Source: Bacteroidetes bacterium UBA7662
GTDB taxonomy: Bacteria; Bacteroidota; Bacteroidia; UBA7662
Direction: 5' to 3'
DNA length: 64,000 nt
Assembly: GCA_002483345.1 (NCBI GenBank)
Contig: DLHS01000006.1
Coordinates: forward strand, 84,703-148,702
Below are positions 51,762 to 60,450 of the stretch, piece by piece. Position numbers and translations under genes: made by a program. Position 1 is the stretch's first letter, and each line of letters begins with the position of its first letter. The notes beneath the pieces were generated by a model that saw nothing but the letters and a program-made list of their open reading frames with translations, did no database searches and had not been told where the DNA came from.

Positions 51762-53086
51762 TGGACCTGTTAATGCTGTTGGCAGGACTGCTGGCGGGTG
51801 CTTCGGCTGCACTCCTGTGGTTTCGGAGCAGACCTCAGCCCCATATTGCTGAATTACAGGATTTACGCACTCAAAACGGCATACTGACTGCTCAGAAAGT
51901 CACGCTTTCTGAAGAAAAACAAAGCCTGGAAACAGCCCTTAAACAGGGAGAGCAGCGTATGTTGCAATACAGTGCCGACAACAGCCGGTTGGAGGCCAAC
52001 CTCCAGTACCAGCAGGAAAAACTAAGCCTGCAACAGCTGGAAATGGATCGTATCCGGGAGAAATTCACCCTGGAGTTTAAAGCCATTGCCAACGAACTGC
52101 TGGAAGACAAAAGCAAACGTTTCAACGAACAGAACCAGCAACAGATGGAGCAGATACTCTCTCCGCTGCGGGAAAGGCTGAAAGATTTTGAACAGAAGGT
52201 TGACAGCACCCACAAAGAGTCGCTCGAGAAACACGCCAGTCTGTTTAACGAGCTTAAAAACCTCAAGGAACTCAACCAAAGTATGAGTGAAGAGGCGCGT
52301 AACCTTACCCGCGCCCTGAAAGGTGAAAACAAAACCCAGGGAAACTGGGGAGAGGTTATACTCGAACGTATCCTGGAACGCAGCGGGCTTACCCGCGATC
52401 AGGAATACCGTATGCAGGAATCTGTGACAGGCGAAGACGGTCGTCGCCTGCAACCGGATGTCACCATACTGCTCCCGGATCAGAAGTTCCTGATAATCGA
52501 CAGCAAGGTATCGCTGGTTGACTATGAACGCTACAGCAGCTCCACCGACGACAAAGAGCGGGAAGCAGCGCTCAAAAGGCACCTGCTTTCCTTGCGCAAC
52601 CACGTCCGACAGCTGAGCGACAAAAAGTATGAGCAGTTATATGGTCAGGGAAGTCCTGATTTTGTACTGCTTTTTGTACCCATCGAACCCGCCTTTAACC
52701 TCGCGGTTCAGCAGGATGGGGAATTATTCGGGGATGCTTTTGAGAAGAACATCGTATTGGTAAGCACTTCTACCCTACTCGCCACTTTGCGTACCATTTC
52801 AAGCATCTGGCGACAGGAGAAGCAGAATCTGAACGCCCAGGAAATCGCACGGCAGGCAGGTAATTTGTATGATAAGTTTGTGGAATTCAGCAACGACCTG
52901 ATCAAAGTAGGCAACCAGCTTGACACCACAACCAAAACCTATGGTGAGGCTATGAAAAAGCTCACAGAAGGCAAGGACAACCTGGTTCGTAAAACAGAAC
53001 GTCTGAAAGAATTAGGAGCTAAAGGGTCGAAACAAATAGACCTGCGATTGCTCGACCGTTCCGGTGCCGATGAGGCTGTGGAATAA
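51761..53086 (+). CDS. rmuC: DNA recombination protein RmuC
   Basis: 441 aa. An N-terminal membrane anchor (3-20), a long coiled-coil (about 30-190, rich in Glu/Gln/Lys), then the RmuC nuclease-like core: GNWGEVILERILERSGL, LPDQKFLIIDSKVSL, and VFAFVPIEPAF-like (FVLLFVPIEPAFNLAV). In E. coli RmuC limits inversions at short repeats. Its start overlaps the upstream stop by one base. A candidate structured RNA lies downstream. Confidence 0.9.
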   Translation: MDLLMLLAGLLAGASAALLWFRSRPQPHIAELQDLRTQNGILTAQKVTLSEEKQSLETALKQGEQRMLQYSADNSRLEANLQYQQEKLSLQQLEMDRIREKFTLEFKAIANELLEDKSKRFNEQNQQQMEQILSPLRERLKDFEQKVDSTHKESLEKHASLFNELKNLKELNQSMSEEARNLTRALKGENKTQGNWGEVILERILERSGLTRDQEYRMQESVTGEDGRRLQPDVTILLPDQKFLIIDSKVSLVDYERYSSSTDDKEREAALKRHLLSLRNHVRQLSDKKYEQLYGQGSPDFVLLFVPIEPAFNLAVQQDGELFGDAFEKNIVLVSTSTLLATLRTISSIWRQEKQNLNAQEIARQAGNLYDKFVEFSNDLIKVGNQLDTTTKTYGEAMKKLTEGKDNLVRKTERLKELGAKGSKQIDLRLLDRSGADEAVE

Positions 53087-53140
53087 GCAAACGAATTGCA
53101 TTCATCGGATAATCAGCCACTTTCATCTAAAAAAAAGAAG

Positions 53141-53290
53141 GTGCTATGAAACCGTATCTACCTTTGAACTGTTTCATAGATAACTAATCTGCCCCGCCAT
53201 CAGGGTTTAGGGTTTTATCCGGCGGATAGTAGCGTAGGATTAGTTTAGTTGGGTTTGGGGAGCTGTAAAAGGCTCCCCTTTTTTTTGGGC
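53141..53290 (+). ncRNA. Candidate structured RNA with terminator
   Basis: Three nested structures: CTATGAAAC/GTTTCATAG (53144-53152 with 53171-53179); AACTAATC/GATTAGTT (53182-53189 with 53238-53245) enclosing CCGCC/GGCGG (53194-53198 with 53221-53225); and the terminator hairpin at 53257-53286 with a T run. A TACCTTTG -7-like element at 53159-53166 could start a transcript of about 115 nt at about 53172. No open frame fits. It could also be a long 3' UTR of rmuC. Confidence 0.45.
53257..53288 (+). terminator. Rho-independent terminator
   Basis: GGGGAGC-TGTAAAAG-GCTCCCC followed by eight T, reading on the plus strand. It closes the candidate RNA or rmuC. Confidence 0.9.
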
Positions 53291-53325
53291 TGGTCGGGAC
53301 CGCCCCTGGTACCGCCCGACCCTTC

Positions 53326-54048
53326 CTACTTTATGCCGCGCCGGGTGCGGATTTTTTCGTAGGCTTCGTTTACTTTCTGGAATTTCTCGTGGGCTGCTTT
53401 CTGGACATCCTCTCCGAGGGTCGCAACCTTATCGGGATGGTGTTTGGCTGCCATTTTACGATACGCCTTTTTCACCTCTTCGTCGGTGGCTTCCGGGGTT
53501 ATTTCAAGGATTTTATAGGCATCGTCGTAGGAGGCAACGAACATGGCCTGGATCGACTGGTAATCTGCCGGGCTGATGCGCAGGGCATGCGCCATGGCTT
53601 CGAGCAGACGGAGTTCGCCGGCATCTACCGCACCATCAGACTGTGCAATACCGAAAAGGAGGTGCAACAGTTCCAGGCGGCCTGCATGTTGCATGTGTTG
53701 GGCAATCTGGCGACAAACCGGTAGCGGATCAAAATCCTTTTCCACGATGTCGCGCAACATGAGGGTCATGTCTTTGGCGCGGGTGAGTCCGAAATTTCGT
53801 TTCAGGAATTCCTTGACGTAATCGAGTTCTGATTTGACCACCTTCCCGTCTGCCTTCATGACAGCCGCTGCCAGCACCAGGAGGGTGACCGTAAAATCGG
53901 AAGGTGTTGTCTCATGCGTTTCCGGATATGGCTGACCAGCCTTCCGGCTGTCGACGGCATTCCCCAGCACAAAACCTATTACAGCACCGATGGGTCCGCC
54001 GAGCACCCAGCCCAGTCCTCCGCCCAGCCATTTGGCATATTGACTCAT
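53326..54048 (-). CDS. TerB-DnaJ (DjlA-like) protein
   Basis: 240 aa. A glycine-rich hydrophobic N terminus (residues about 8-30, [21 protein letters not shown]) suggests membrane association. A TerB-like helical domain follows (about 45-160, with [16 protein letters not shown] and [15 protein letters not shown], two DG-type metal-binding turns). The C-terminal J-domain has [20 protein letters not shown] and the HPD motif in HHPDK. It should be a co-chaperone for DnaK at the membrane. The layout is like E. coli DjlA. Convergent with the candidate RNA. Confidence 0.85.
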   Translation of the reverse strand: MSQYAKWLGGGLGWVLGGPIGAVIGFVLGNAVDSRKAGQPYPETHETTPSDFTVTLLVLAAAVMKADGKVVKSELDYVKEFLKRNFGLTRAKDMTLMLRDIVEKDFDPLPVCRQIAQHMQHAGRLELLHLLFGIAQSDGAVDAGELRLLEAMAHALRISPADYQSIQAMFVASYDDAYKILEITPEATDEEVKKAYRKMAAKHHPDKVATLGEDVQKAAHEKFQKVNEAYEKIRTRRGIK

Positions 54049-54147
54049 GCTGCGAATATAAGGATTGGCTTATTTGCTTGTTCGGAAGTGCTGCTGAGAC
54101 AACAAAATTTGGCGATGAAACGTGTTATAAGTGTCTATTTTTGCCGT

Positions 54148-55881
54148 ATGCCAAATCTCATTCCGCTTCCTAAAAACCGTCGTTTTGTTACCGCTGATCT
54201 GGTGCCTGACAGCTGGTCGTCTGTACAACCCTATTTTGAAGCATTAGCCACCCGGGAATTACCCGACCAGGCTGCGCTCGAACAATGGCTGGCCGACCGC
54301 AGCGAGCTGGAGGCGGTTTTGGATGAAGACCTCGCCTGGCGTTATATCCGCATGACCTGTGATACTGCCAGTGCCGAAAAACGCAGTGCATACGAGGATT
54401 TTATCCGGGATATCTACCCGGAAGCCGCCCCTTTTGAAGACAAGCTGAACCGCAAGCTTGCTGAACATCCTGCCGCGGATCGACTGGATACCCCAGGCAT
54501 GGCCTTGTATCTCAAACGGGTAAGAAATGCGATTGCCCTGTACCGGGAAGAGAATATTCCGCTTCAAACAGCACAAAAACAGCTTGAAAGTGAGTATGGT
54601 GCCCTGGTAGGTGCCATGACCATCACACACGAGGGGCAGGAATACACCCTGCCGCAGGCCGCCCAACTGCTCAAAGGCCATGACCGTGCCCTGCGTGAAA
54701 TCATCTACCACAAAATGGCAGACCGTCGCAGGCAGGATGAAGCAAAACTGGATGATTTGCTCACCCGGTTGGTACAATTGCGCACCACGATTGCCCGCAA
54801 TGCCGGTTTTGATCATTACCGGGACTACCGCTTCAAGGAGCTGAACAGGTTCGACTATAACGCGCAGGATTGCCTCGATTTTCACGAAGCCATCCGGAAA
54901 TGGGTGGTCCCCATCAAAAAAAGCTTTGATCAATACCGAAGTCAGCAACTGGGGCTTGAAAAACTACGTCCATGGGACCTTGATGCCGAGCCAGCCGGTC
55001 AGCAGCCCCTCAAACCATTTGAAGGAGCGCGCGAACTTATTGATCGGAGTATTGCTGCCTTTAACGCCATCGATCCCTATTTTGGTGATTGTCTCTTCAC
55101 CATGGATGTTAAGGGGCAGTTTGATCTGGAGTCGCGTAAAGGTAAATCGCCTGGTGGTTACAATTATCCCCTGATGGAAACCGGTGCCCCTTTCATTTTT
55201 ATGAATGCAGCCGGATCCGTCAGCGATCTGGAGACAATGATGCACGAGGGGGGCCATGCCGTTCATTCTTTTCTGAGCAAAGATTTGGCGTTGCGGGCGT
55301 TTAAGGAGCTTCCTTCTGAGGTGGCCGAACTGGCGTCGATGTCGATGGAGCTGATTTCGATGGATCAGTACGCGCATTTTTTTTCCGACCAGACCGACCG
55401 TGTGCGGGCTCAGTACGAACAGCTTCAGCGGGCCCTGAGTGTCTTGCCCTGGATTGCTACAGTAGACGCCTTCCAGCACTGGCTTTATCTGCATCCGGAT
55501 CACAGCATAGCGGAGCGGAAGGCCAAATGGTTGGAGTTGTTCAAAACCTACGGTTCTGAAGCCGTCGACTGGCAGGGCCTGGAAGCCAACATCCACCTGC
55601 GCTGGCAATCCCAGTTACACATCTTCGAAGTCCCCTTCTATTACATCGAATATGGTTTCGCACAACTGGGTGCACTTGCCATCTGGCAGCGATATACTGA
55701 AAACTCAAAAAAGGCACTGGAAGACTATAAAAAAGCCCTTTCCCTCGGTTACACACAAAATATTCCCGGGGTATACAAAGCGGCCGGTATCGCTTTCGAT
55801 TTCAGGGAAACCTATTTAAAATCGTTGTTAAGCTTTACACAGGAGAAAATCGAAGCTTTGCAGGCGACTTTGAAGCGGTAA
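54148..55881 (+). CDS. M3 family oligoendopeptidase (PepF-like)
   Basis: 577 aa from ATG 54148 (MPNLIPLPKNRRF), chosen because upstream codons add non-family residues; ATG 54117 is also possible. The zinc site is HEGGHAVHSF (HExxH) and the downstream glutamate lies in ELASMSMELISMDQY. PepF/M3 enzymes degrade short peptides in the cytosol. Length is normal. The gene lies divergent from the TerB-DnaJ gene with about 100 bp between. Confidence 0.88.
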   Translation: MPNLIPLPKNRRFVTADLVPDSWSSVQPYFEALATRELPDQAALEQWLADRSELEAVLDEDLAWRYIRMTCDTASAEKRSAYEDFIRDIYPEAAPFEDKLNRKLAEHPAADRLDTPGMALYLKRVRNAIALYREENIPLQTAQKQLESEYGALVGAMTITHEGQEYTLPQAAQLLKGHDRALREIIYHKMADRRRQDEAKLDDLLTRLVQLRTTIARNAGFDHYRDYRFKELNRFDYNAQDCLDFHEAIRKWVVPIKKSFDQYRSQQLGLEKLRPWDLDAEPAGQQPLKPFEGARELIDRSIAAFNAIDPYFGDCLFTMDVKGQFDLESRKGKSPGGYNYPLMETGAPFIFMNAAGSVSDLETMMHEGGHAVHSFLSKDLALRAFKELPSEVAELASMSMELISMDQYAHFFSDQTDRVRAQYEQLQRALSVLPWIATVDAFQHWLYLHPDHSIAERKAKWLELFKTYGSEAVDWQGLEANIHLRWQSQLHIFEVPFYYIEYGFAQLGALAIWQRYTENSKKALEDYKKALSLGYTQNIPGVYKAAGIAFDFRETYLKSLLSFTQEKIEALQATLKR

Positions 55882-55986
55882 GCATTTGGTATACAGATGG
55901 TATACAGCGGCTTGTTTTAATCTCATCTTAATGTCGGACTGAACAGGAAATGCTAAATTTCGATTAAAATAACCCAACCTACCCCT

Positions 55987-57801
55987 ATGCTACGCAAGTT
56001 TACGCTTTTACTGCTGGTTCTTTTTGTCGCGGCGCTTACGGCCGAAATGGCCATGACCAATGCCGGTGGCCCTCCCGGAGGCCATACCGGTGCGCCTGGC
56101 GACGGCGATTGTACCTCCTGCCACAGCAGTTTCGCCTTAAACAGCGGAACCGCCACCCGATCCCTGGTGCTCAACAGTGATCCGGGTATTACCAGTTATA
56201 TCCCCGGTCAGACCTATACTGTAACCTATACCCTCAGTCAGGCTGCGATAGTCACCTTCGGCTTTCAGGCTACGGTAAAAAGGGCTAACGGAAACGCGGC
56301 CGGTACCCTCATCAATCCGACACCCGGTCAGATGTCGATCAGCGGCAATTACATCAACCACAACAGCGGCGGAAATTCGGCTACCAGTGCCGGCCAGCGA
56401 GTCTGGAGTTTCAACTGGACAGCCCCCGCAGCAGGAGCCGGTACCGTTACCTTTTATGTCGCCGGCAATGCCACCAACGACGACGGCAGCAATTCGGGAG
56501 ACCGCATTTATACCAACAGTTTCGCCTTTACCGAAGCAGCTGCTCCGGCCGCTGTAAATGCAGCCACCTTTAATCCTGCCGTGATTTGCCGTGGTAACAA
56601 TGTTACCGTCAACTTCACGATTACAGGTGCTTTCACAGCCGGTAATACCTTCACCGCACAACTAAGTGATGCCAGCGGCAGTTTTGCCAGTCCGGTTACC
56701 ATCGGATCTGTCACAAGCACCACGGCATCTGCCATTACTGCGACCATTCCGGCGGGAAGTACAGCCGGTACCGGCTACAGGATACGGGTAGTTTCCAGCA
56801 ATCCTGTCCTTACCGGAGCGCAGAGCACAACCACCCTGAATGTTACCGTTCCTGCCACGGCGCCAACCGTTAGTTTTGACGGACGAACCCTCACCGCCAC
56901 CGGTGCAGGCCCTTTTATTTGGGCGAGAGACGGGAATACCATCGCAGGAGCAACCGCATCAACCTATATACCTACTCAGACAGGTAATTATACAGCCGCT
57001 GTTTCTAACAACGGTTGTTCACCCAGCATTTCCACAGGCGTAAGTGTTGCCGCCGGTATCTCCTTTGCCAATAGCCCCACGGCTGTTTGTCCGGGTGAAA
57101 TCATAGCCACCAATCCCACCACCTTCGGCACCTTTAATGCAAACAATGTCTTTACGGTAGAATTAAGTGATAATACAGGCAGTTTCGCCAATCCATTGGT
57201 CATTGGCAGTGTCAATGGTGCTACTCCCGGCACCCTGGACGCATCCATACCCCACGGTATTACCATTGGCGGAAGTTACCGTTACCGTTTGATGGCGACG
57301 AGTCCTGTGGCCATGTCGGATGTTTCTACCGTCTTTACGGCCAACCCGATTCCGGCCACGCCAACGTTGCAGCAGAATGGTTTTGTGATCACCTCGTCTG
57401 CGGCAGCCGGAAATCAGTGGTTCCGGAACGGGCAACTGATCCCCAACGAAACAGGTACCACCCTCACCGTCACTCAGAACGGACGTTATAAGGCGATGGT
57501 AACCCTCCTGAATTGCTCCAGCGACAGCTCTCTGGCCGTAGATATCACCGATGTTTCTGTCTTCTCTCCGGTACTTCAGGCAGTTAAAATGTATCCGAAT
57601 CCGGTAAAAGATCAGCTGACCCTCGAGACCACCGATCCCCTGACACTCGAACTGCGTGATTTGCAGGGCCGCTTGCTGAAAAGCTGGTCGCTGGAAGCCG
57701 GCAACCACCGTCTGGTCCTCGACGGACTTCCTTCAGGTGTTTATCTCGCAGCTTTGCGCATGGGTGATGCCATCCGTATGGAAAAACTGGTGGTGGAATA
57801 A
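55987..57801 (+). CDS. Choice-of-anchor V-type protein with CxxCH motif and T9SS sorting domain
   Basis: 604 aa. Signal 1-20. Then GGHTGAPGDG-D-C42-TSC45-H46, a CxxCH haem-c-type motif typical of choice-of-anchor V domains. A beta-sandwich follows (about 47-185), then Ig-like or repeated domains (FNPAVICRGNNVTVNFTITG; SPTAVCPGEIIATNPTTFGT) and a type A T9SS sorting end (MYPNPVKDQLTLE...GVYLAALRMG). It is likely secreted and surface-bound. Haem binding is possible but unproven. Confidence 0.75.
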   Translation: MLRKFTLLLLVLFVAALTAEMAMTNAGGPPGGHTGAPGDGDCTSCHSSFALNSGTATRSLVLNSDPGITSYIPGQTYTVTYTLSQAAIVTFGFQATVKRANGNAAGTLINPTPGQMSISGNYINHNSGGNSATSAGQRVWSFNWTAPAAGAGTVTFYVAGNATNDDGSNSGDRIYTNSFAFTEAAAPAAVNAATFNPAVICRGNNVTVNFTITGAFTAGNTFTAQLSDASGSFASPVTIGSVTSTTASAITATIPAGSTAGTGYRIRVVSSNPVLTGAQSTTTLNVTVPATAPTVSFDGRTLTATGAGPFIWARDGNTIAGATASTYIPTQTGNYTAAVSNNGCSPSISTGVSVAAGISFANSPTAVCPGEIIATNPTTFGTFNANNVFTVELSDNTGSFANPLVIGSVNGATPGTLDASIPHGITIGGSYRYRLMATSPVAMSDVSTVFTANPIPATPTLQQNGFVITSSAAAGNQWFRNGQLIPNETGTTLTVTQNGRYKAMVTLLNCSSDSSLAVDITDVSVFSPVLQAVKMYPNPVKDQLTLETTDPLTLELRDLQGRLLKSWSLEAGNHRLVLDGLPSGVYLAALRMGDAIRMEKLVVE

Positions 57802-57820
57802 AAAGACTTATATCTAACTT

Positions 57821-57854
57821 AAAGAGCAGGGCTTTGGTCCTGCTCTTTTTTTTT
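57821..57854 (+). terminator. Terminator of the choice-of-anchor V gene
   Basis: AAAGAGCAGG-GCTTTGGT-CCTGCTCTTT followed by more T, about 20 bp after the stop at 57801. Confidence 0.9.
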
Positions 57855-57861
57855 GGGGGGG

Positions 57862-57950
57862 GAACACGGAGGGCACTGGGGGCACGGAGTAGCTATCGGA
57901 AGGCGAGCCTCCGTGAACGGTACCTCCGTGTATCCGTGAATTCCGTGTTA
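57862..57950. repeat. cacggagg-family inverted repeat, copy 4
   Basis: AACACGGAGGGCACTGGGGG and CACGGAGTAGC on the left, and CCTCCGTGAACGG, CCTCCGTGTATCCGTGAATT on the right. The two halves are inverse in the same way as at 3345, 33072 and 42424. Confidence 0.7.
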
Positions 57951-57982
57951 AAAATCCCGAAGCCGGAATACCAGGAAAACCC

Positions 57983-58019
57983 CTTCTCGAAATCTCGCTT
58001 CTCGAAATCTCAATGTCTA
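57983..58019 (-). repeat. Dispersed AGACAT-GCGAGA element, copy C
   Basis: TTCTCGAAATCTCGCTTCTC then GAAATCTCAATGTCT on the plus strand, the inverse of copy A. Here the TCTCG part is repeated within the unit. Confidence 0.65.
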
Positions 58020-58108
58020 AAGGAACACCGTGCACTCAGTGGTTAATTACATGGAAATCTCCCATGGCTTCCCCAAGTTAGTGCTTAAAAAACAGTATTT
58101 TAGTCGCC

Positions 58109-58717
58109 ATGAAAATCATCTGCGTTGGCCGCAATTATGCCGATCATGCCAGGGAACTGAACAACGATGTCCCGACAGAACCCGTCATTTTCCTCAAACC
58201 CGACAGCGCCCTGCTGAAGGATGGCAAAGCCTTTTATCTCCCCGACCACCTGGGTGAAATTCACCATGAACTGGAAATAGTGCTTCGGATCTGCAAAAAC
58301 GGCAAACACATCGCCGAAAAGTTCGCACCCGATTATTACGACCAGATCGGACTGGGTATCGATTTTACCGCCCGGGAGCTTCAGACCACACTCAAAAGCA
58401 AAGGATTGCCCTGGGAACTGGCCAAAGGTTTCGATCATTCGGCTGTTTTGGGTCAGCTGCTGCCAAAAGCCACCTTCGCGGGTGCCCCACTGGGCCTGGA
58501 ACTGAAAATCAATGGTGAAAGCCGCCAGACAGGCAGTACCGCCGATATGCTTTTCTCCTTCGAAAAAATCATCAGTTTCGTTTCCCGCTACTTCAGCCTC
58601 CGCCAGGGCGACCTCCTTTATACCGGTACCCCGGCCGGGGTAGGCCCGGTCAACATCGGAGATCGTTTACAAGGGTATCTGAACGGGCAGGAATTGCTGG
58701 CGTTCGAAGTTAAATAG
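58109..58717 (+). CDS. Fumarylacetoacetate hydrolase family protein
   Basis: 202 aa. MKIICVGRNYADHARE at the start, then HHELEIVLRI, GIDFTARELQ and the late GDLLYTGTPAGVGPV, the FAH signature with acidic metal ligands. Family members hydrolyse or decarboxylate beta-keto acids. Without neighbouring catabolic genes the substrate (acylpyruvate, oxaloacetate or other) cannot be told. Confidence 0.88.
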   Translation: MKIICVGRNYADHARELNNDVPTEPVIFLKPDSALLKDGKAFYLPDHLGEIHHELEIVLRICKNGKHIAEKFAPDYYDQIGLGIDFTARELQTTLKSKGLPWELAKGFDHSAVLGQLLPKATFAGAPLGLELKINGESRQTGSTADMLFSFEKIISFVSRYFSLRQGDLLYTGTPAGVGPVNIGDRLQGYLNGQELLAFEVK

Positions 58718-58887
58718 GTTGGAGAGTGGTGAGGAAGAGTGTGGGGTTAGGCTGGAAAATACAACCACAAGGCTAAAAAAACGGAGTGGCGATCAAAATC
58801 AGCCTCGCCCTTTCGAAATCTGATCGGTCAAACCGCTGCGCTGTCCACGGCTGCGCTGGTCCACGGTCCACTATCCCTCCGCCAGCG

Positions 58888-58915
58888 CAGCCTTCGGGAG
58901 CCTCAGTCACCGTCA
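58888..58915 (+). repeat. GCCTTCGGGAGCCTCAG element
   Basis: GCCTTCGGGAGCCTCAGTCA then CCGTCA. Related copies lie at about 18650 (same direction), 18939 and 63672-63707 (inverse). They form a dispersed element of about 26 bp next to other repeats. Confidence 0.6.
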
Positions 58916-58920
58916 TATCC

Positions 58921-59000
58921 CCGTTTTACCGTTTTACCGTTTTACCGTTTTACCGTTTTACCGTTTTACCGTTTTACCGTTTTACCGTTTTACCGTTTAA
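58921..59000 (+). repeat. (CCGTTTTA)n octamer array
   Basis: About ten copies of CCGTTTTA in a row, ending in a CCGTTTAA variant at the right. Same unit length as the array at 24463-24588, with one base changed. Between FAH-family and enoyl-CoA hydratase genes; no coding role. Confidence 0.9.
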
Positions 59001-59013
59001 CCCGCCACAGGCA

Positions 59014-59046
59014 CAAAAGTCTCGCCTCTCGCCCTCCAGATGTCTG
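59014..59046 (-). repeat. Dispersed AGACAT-GCGAGA element, copy D
   Basis: AAAAGTCTCGCCTCTCGCCC then TCCAGATGTCT on the plus strand, inverse of copy A, directly after the octamer array. Confidence 0.65.
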
Positions 59047-59052
59047 AAAATA

Positions 59053-59832
59053 TCACCGCCCCTTAAATTCCGGCTTCCGTTTTTCGTTAAAGGCCTTCAC
59101 ACCCTCCCGGTAATCTTCTGAATTACCCGCAATCTGCTGGCATTGGGCTTCGTAATCGAGCATGGTATCCAGGTCGGAATGGAAACTCTTGTTGAGCATC
59201 TTTTTCATCATCGCGATGGCCTTGGTAGGCGCGCTGCGGTAATAGTCGGTATAGGTCTGCACCGCGGCATCCAGTTCGGCATCGGGGGCTACTTTGTTGA
59301 TCATGCCCCACTCCAGCGCCTGCTGCGCAGTGATTCTGCTGGCCATGGTACTCATTTCGAAGGCCCGGGCGGAGCCCACCAGACGGGGCAGGAAGTAGGA
59401 CGAGCCGCTGTCGAGCACCAGTCCCACATTTACAAACACTTCGATGAATTTGGCGCTTTCGGCGGCTACGATGATGTCAGAGGCGAGTGCCAGCGAACAA
59501 CCGGCTCCGGCTGCTACGCCGTTTACGCGGGCAATAATAGGCTTGGGTAGGTTCCGCATGGCCCGGATGATAGGATTGTAACGTTTATGCAGCGAATCTT
59601 CGAGACTTCTTTTTTCAGCGCCTGAAATGGCTTTCAGATCCTGTCCCGAACAAAAGGCTTTGCCCGCTCCTGTAATGACCACTACCCTGACCTCGTCGTT
59701 TTTAGCGACTTGCTTCAGGGCGTCCTGCAGTTCATAGCTCTGTTCGTCGTTGAAGGCATTGAATACATCGGCGCGGTTGAGGGTAATGGTGCCGACGCCG
59801 TCGGCCATTTCGAGCAATATGCTGTTGTACAT
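59053..59832 (-). CDS. Enoyl-CoA hydratase/isomerase family protein (PaaG-like)
   Basis: 259 aa crotonase fold. ITGAGKAFCSGQDLKAI gives the first oxyanion-hole region and NGVAAGAGCSLALASDIIVA the second. The LVLDSGSSYFLPRLVG segment, with Asp in place of a catalytic Glu, resembles PaaG-type isomerases of phenylacetate degradation. No other paa genes are in the window, so a general crotonase role is safer. The PAP2 gene lies 12 bp upstream. Confidence 0.8.
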   Translation of the reverse strand: MYNSILLEMADGVGTITLNRADVFNAFNDEQSYELQDALKQVAKNDEVRVVVITGAGKAFCSGQDLKAISGAEKRSLEDSLHKRYNPIIRAMRNLPKPIIARVNGVAAGAGCSLALASDIIVAAESAKFIEVFVNVGLVLDSGSSYFLPRLVGSARAFEMSTMASRITAQQALEWGMINKVAPDAELDAAVQTYTDYYRSAPTKAIAMMKKMLNKSFHSDLDTMLDYEAQCQQIAGNSEDYREGVKAFNEKRKPEFKGR

Positions 59833-59844
59833 GAGGAGGGTTTT

Positions 59845-60450
59845 TCAGATGGAGAGACAAATATACAAACTCAGCCCCCCTACCGCATAACCTGCAAATA
59901 CCTGAGCAGTGGTATGCGCCTGTAAAAAAAGGCGACTGGTACCGACCAGGCCGGCCAGCAAAATAACCAGGGCAAGGGGCCAAAGGACAGGTTGCGTAAA
60001 ATCACCGGCCAGTGCCAGCAGCATACCTACGGCTCCCCCCATGCCAATACCATGGGCACTGATTTTCCACCTGAAATTAATGGCATAAGCTGCCAGCACC
60101 GAAACAAGGGCTCCCAGCACGCTGCCGGTGATAAAATCGGCCAGACCGATGTTCCGGAAATTAAAATACAGGGCGGCCAGGCAAAAGGCATTGATGAGAT
60201 AGGGTAAACTGCGTTCCTGGCGATCGCCAACCATCACATCACTCACTTTTTTCCACCAGATTAACAGCAACAAAGCACCCATAGGCAACGCCGTACTGAT
60301 CACAAAAACCTGGAGGAGGATGTAAATCTGCACGGTGCCGCTGTAATAATAGGCCTCTGCCGGTTTCAGCCAAAAAGCCAGCGCGGCCAGATAAGTGGGT
60401 AAAAAAAGCGGGTGAAACAAACCCGACAAGAACAAAGCAAGCTGCCGCAT
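59845..60450 (-). CDS. PAP2-superfamily membrane protein
   Basis: 201 aa, about six membrane segments. KISAHGIGMGG and the late SRLFLQAHTTAQVFAGYAVG match the reduced PAP2 signature (SxxH and the R-x6-H pattern) of a family common in Bacteroidota. It may dephosphorylate a lipid phosphate, but the first KxxxxxxRP motif is only partly present (DRQERSLP). Its start overlaps the rpoN stop by one base. Confidence 0.7.
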   Translation of the reverse strand: MRQLALFLSGLFHPLFLPTYLAALAFWLKPAEAYYYSGTVQIYILLQVFVISTALPMGALLLLIWWKKVSDVMVGDRQERSLPYLINAFCLAALYFNFRNIGLADFITGSVLGALVSVLAAYAINFRWKISAHGIGMGGAVGMLLALAGDFTQPVLWPLALVILLAGLVGTSRLFLQAHTTAQVFAGYAVGGLSLYICLSI

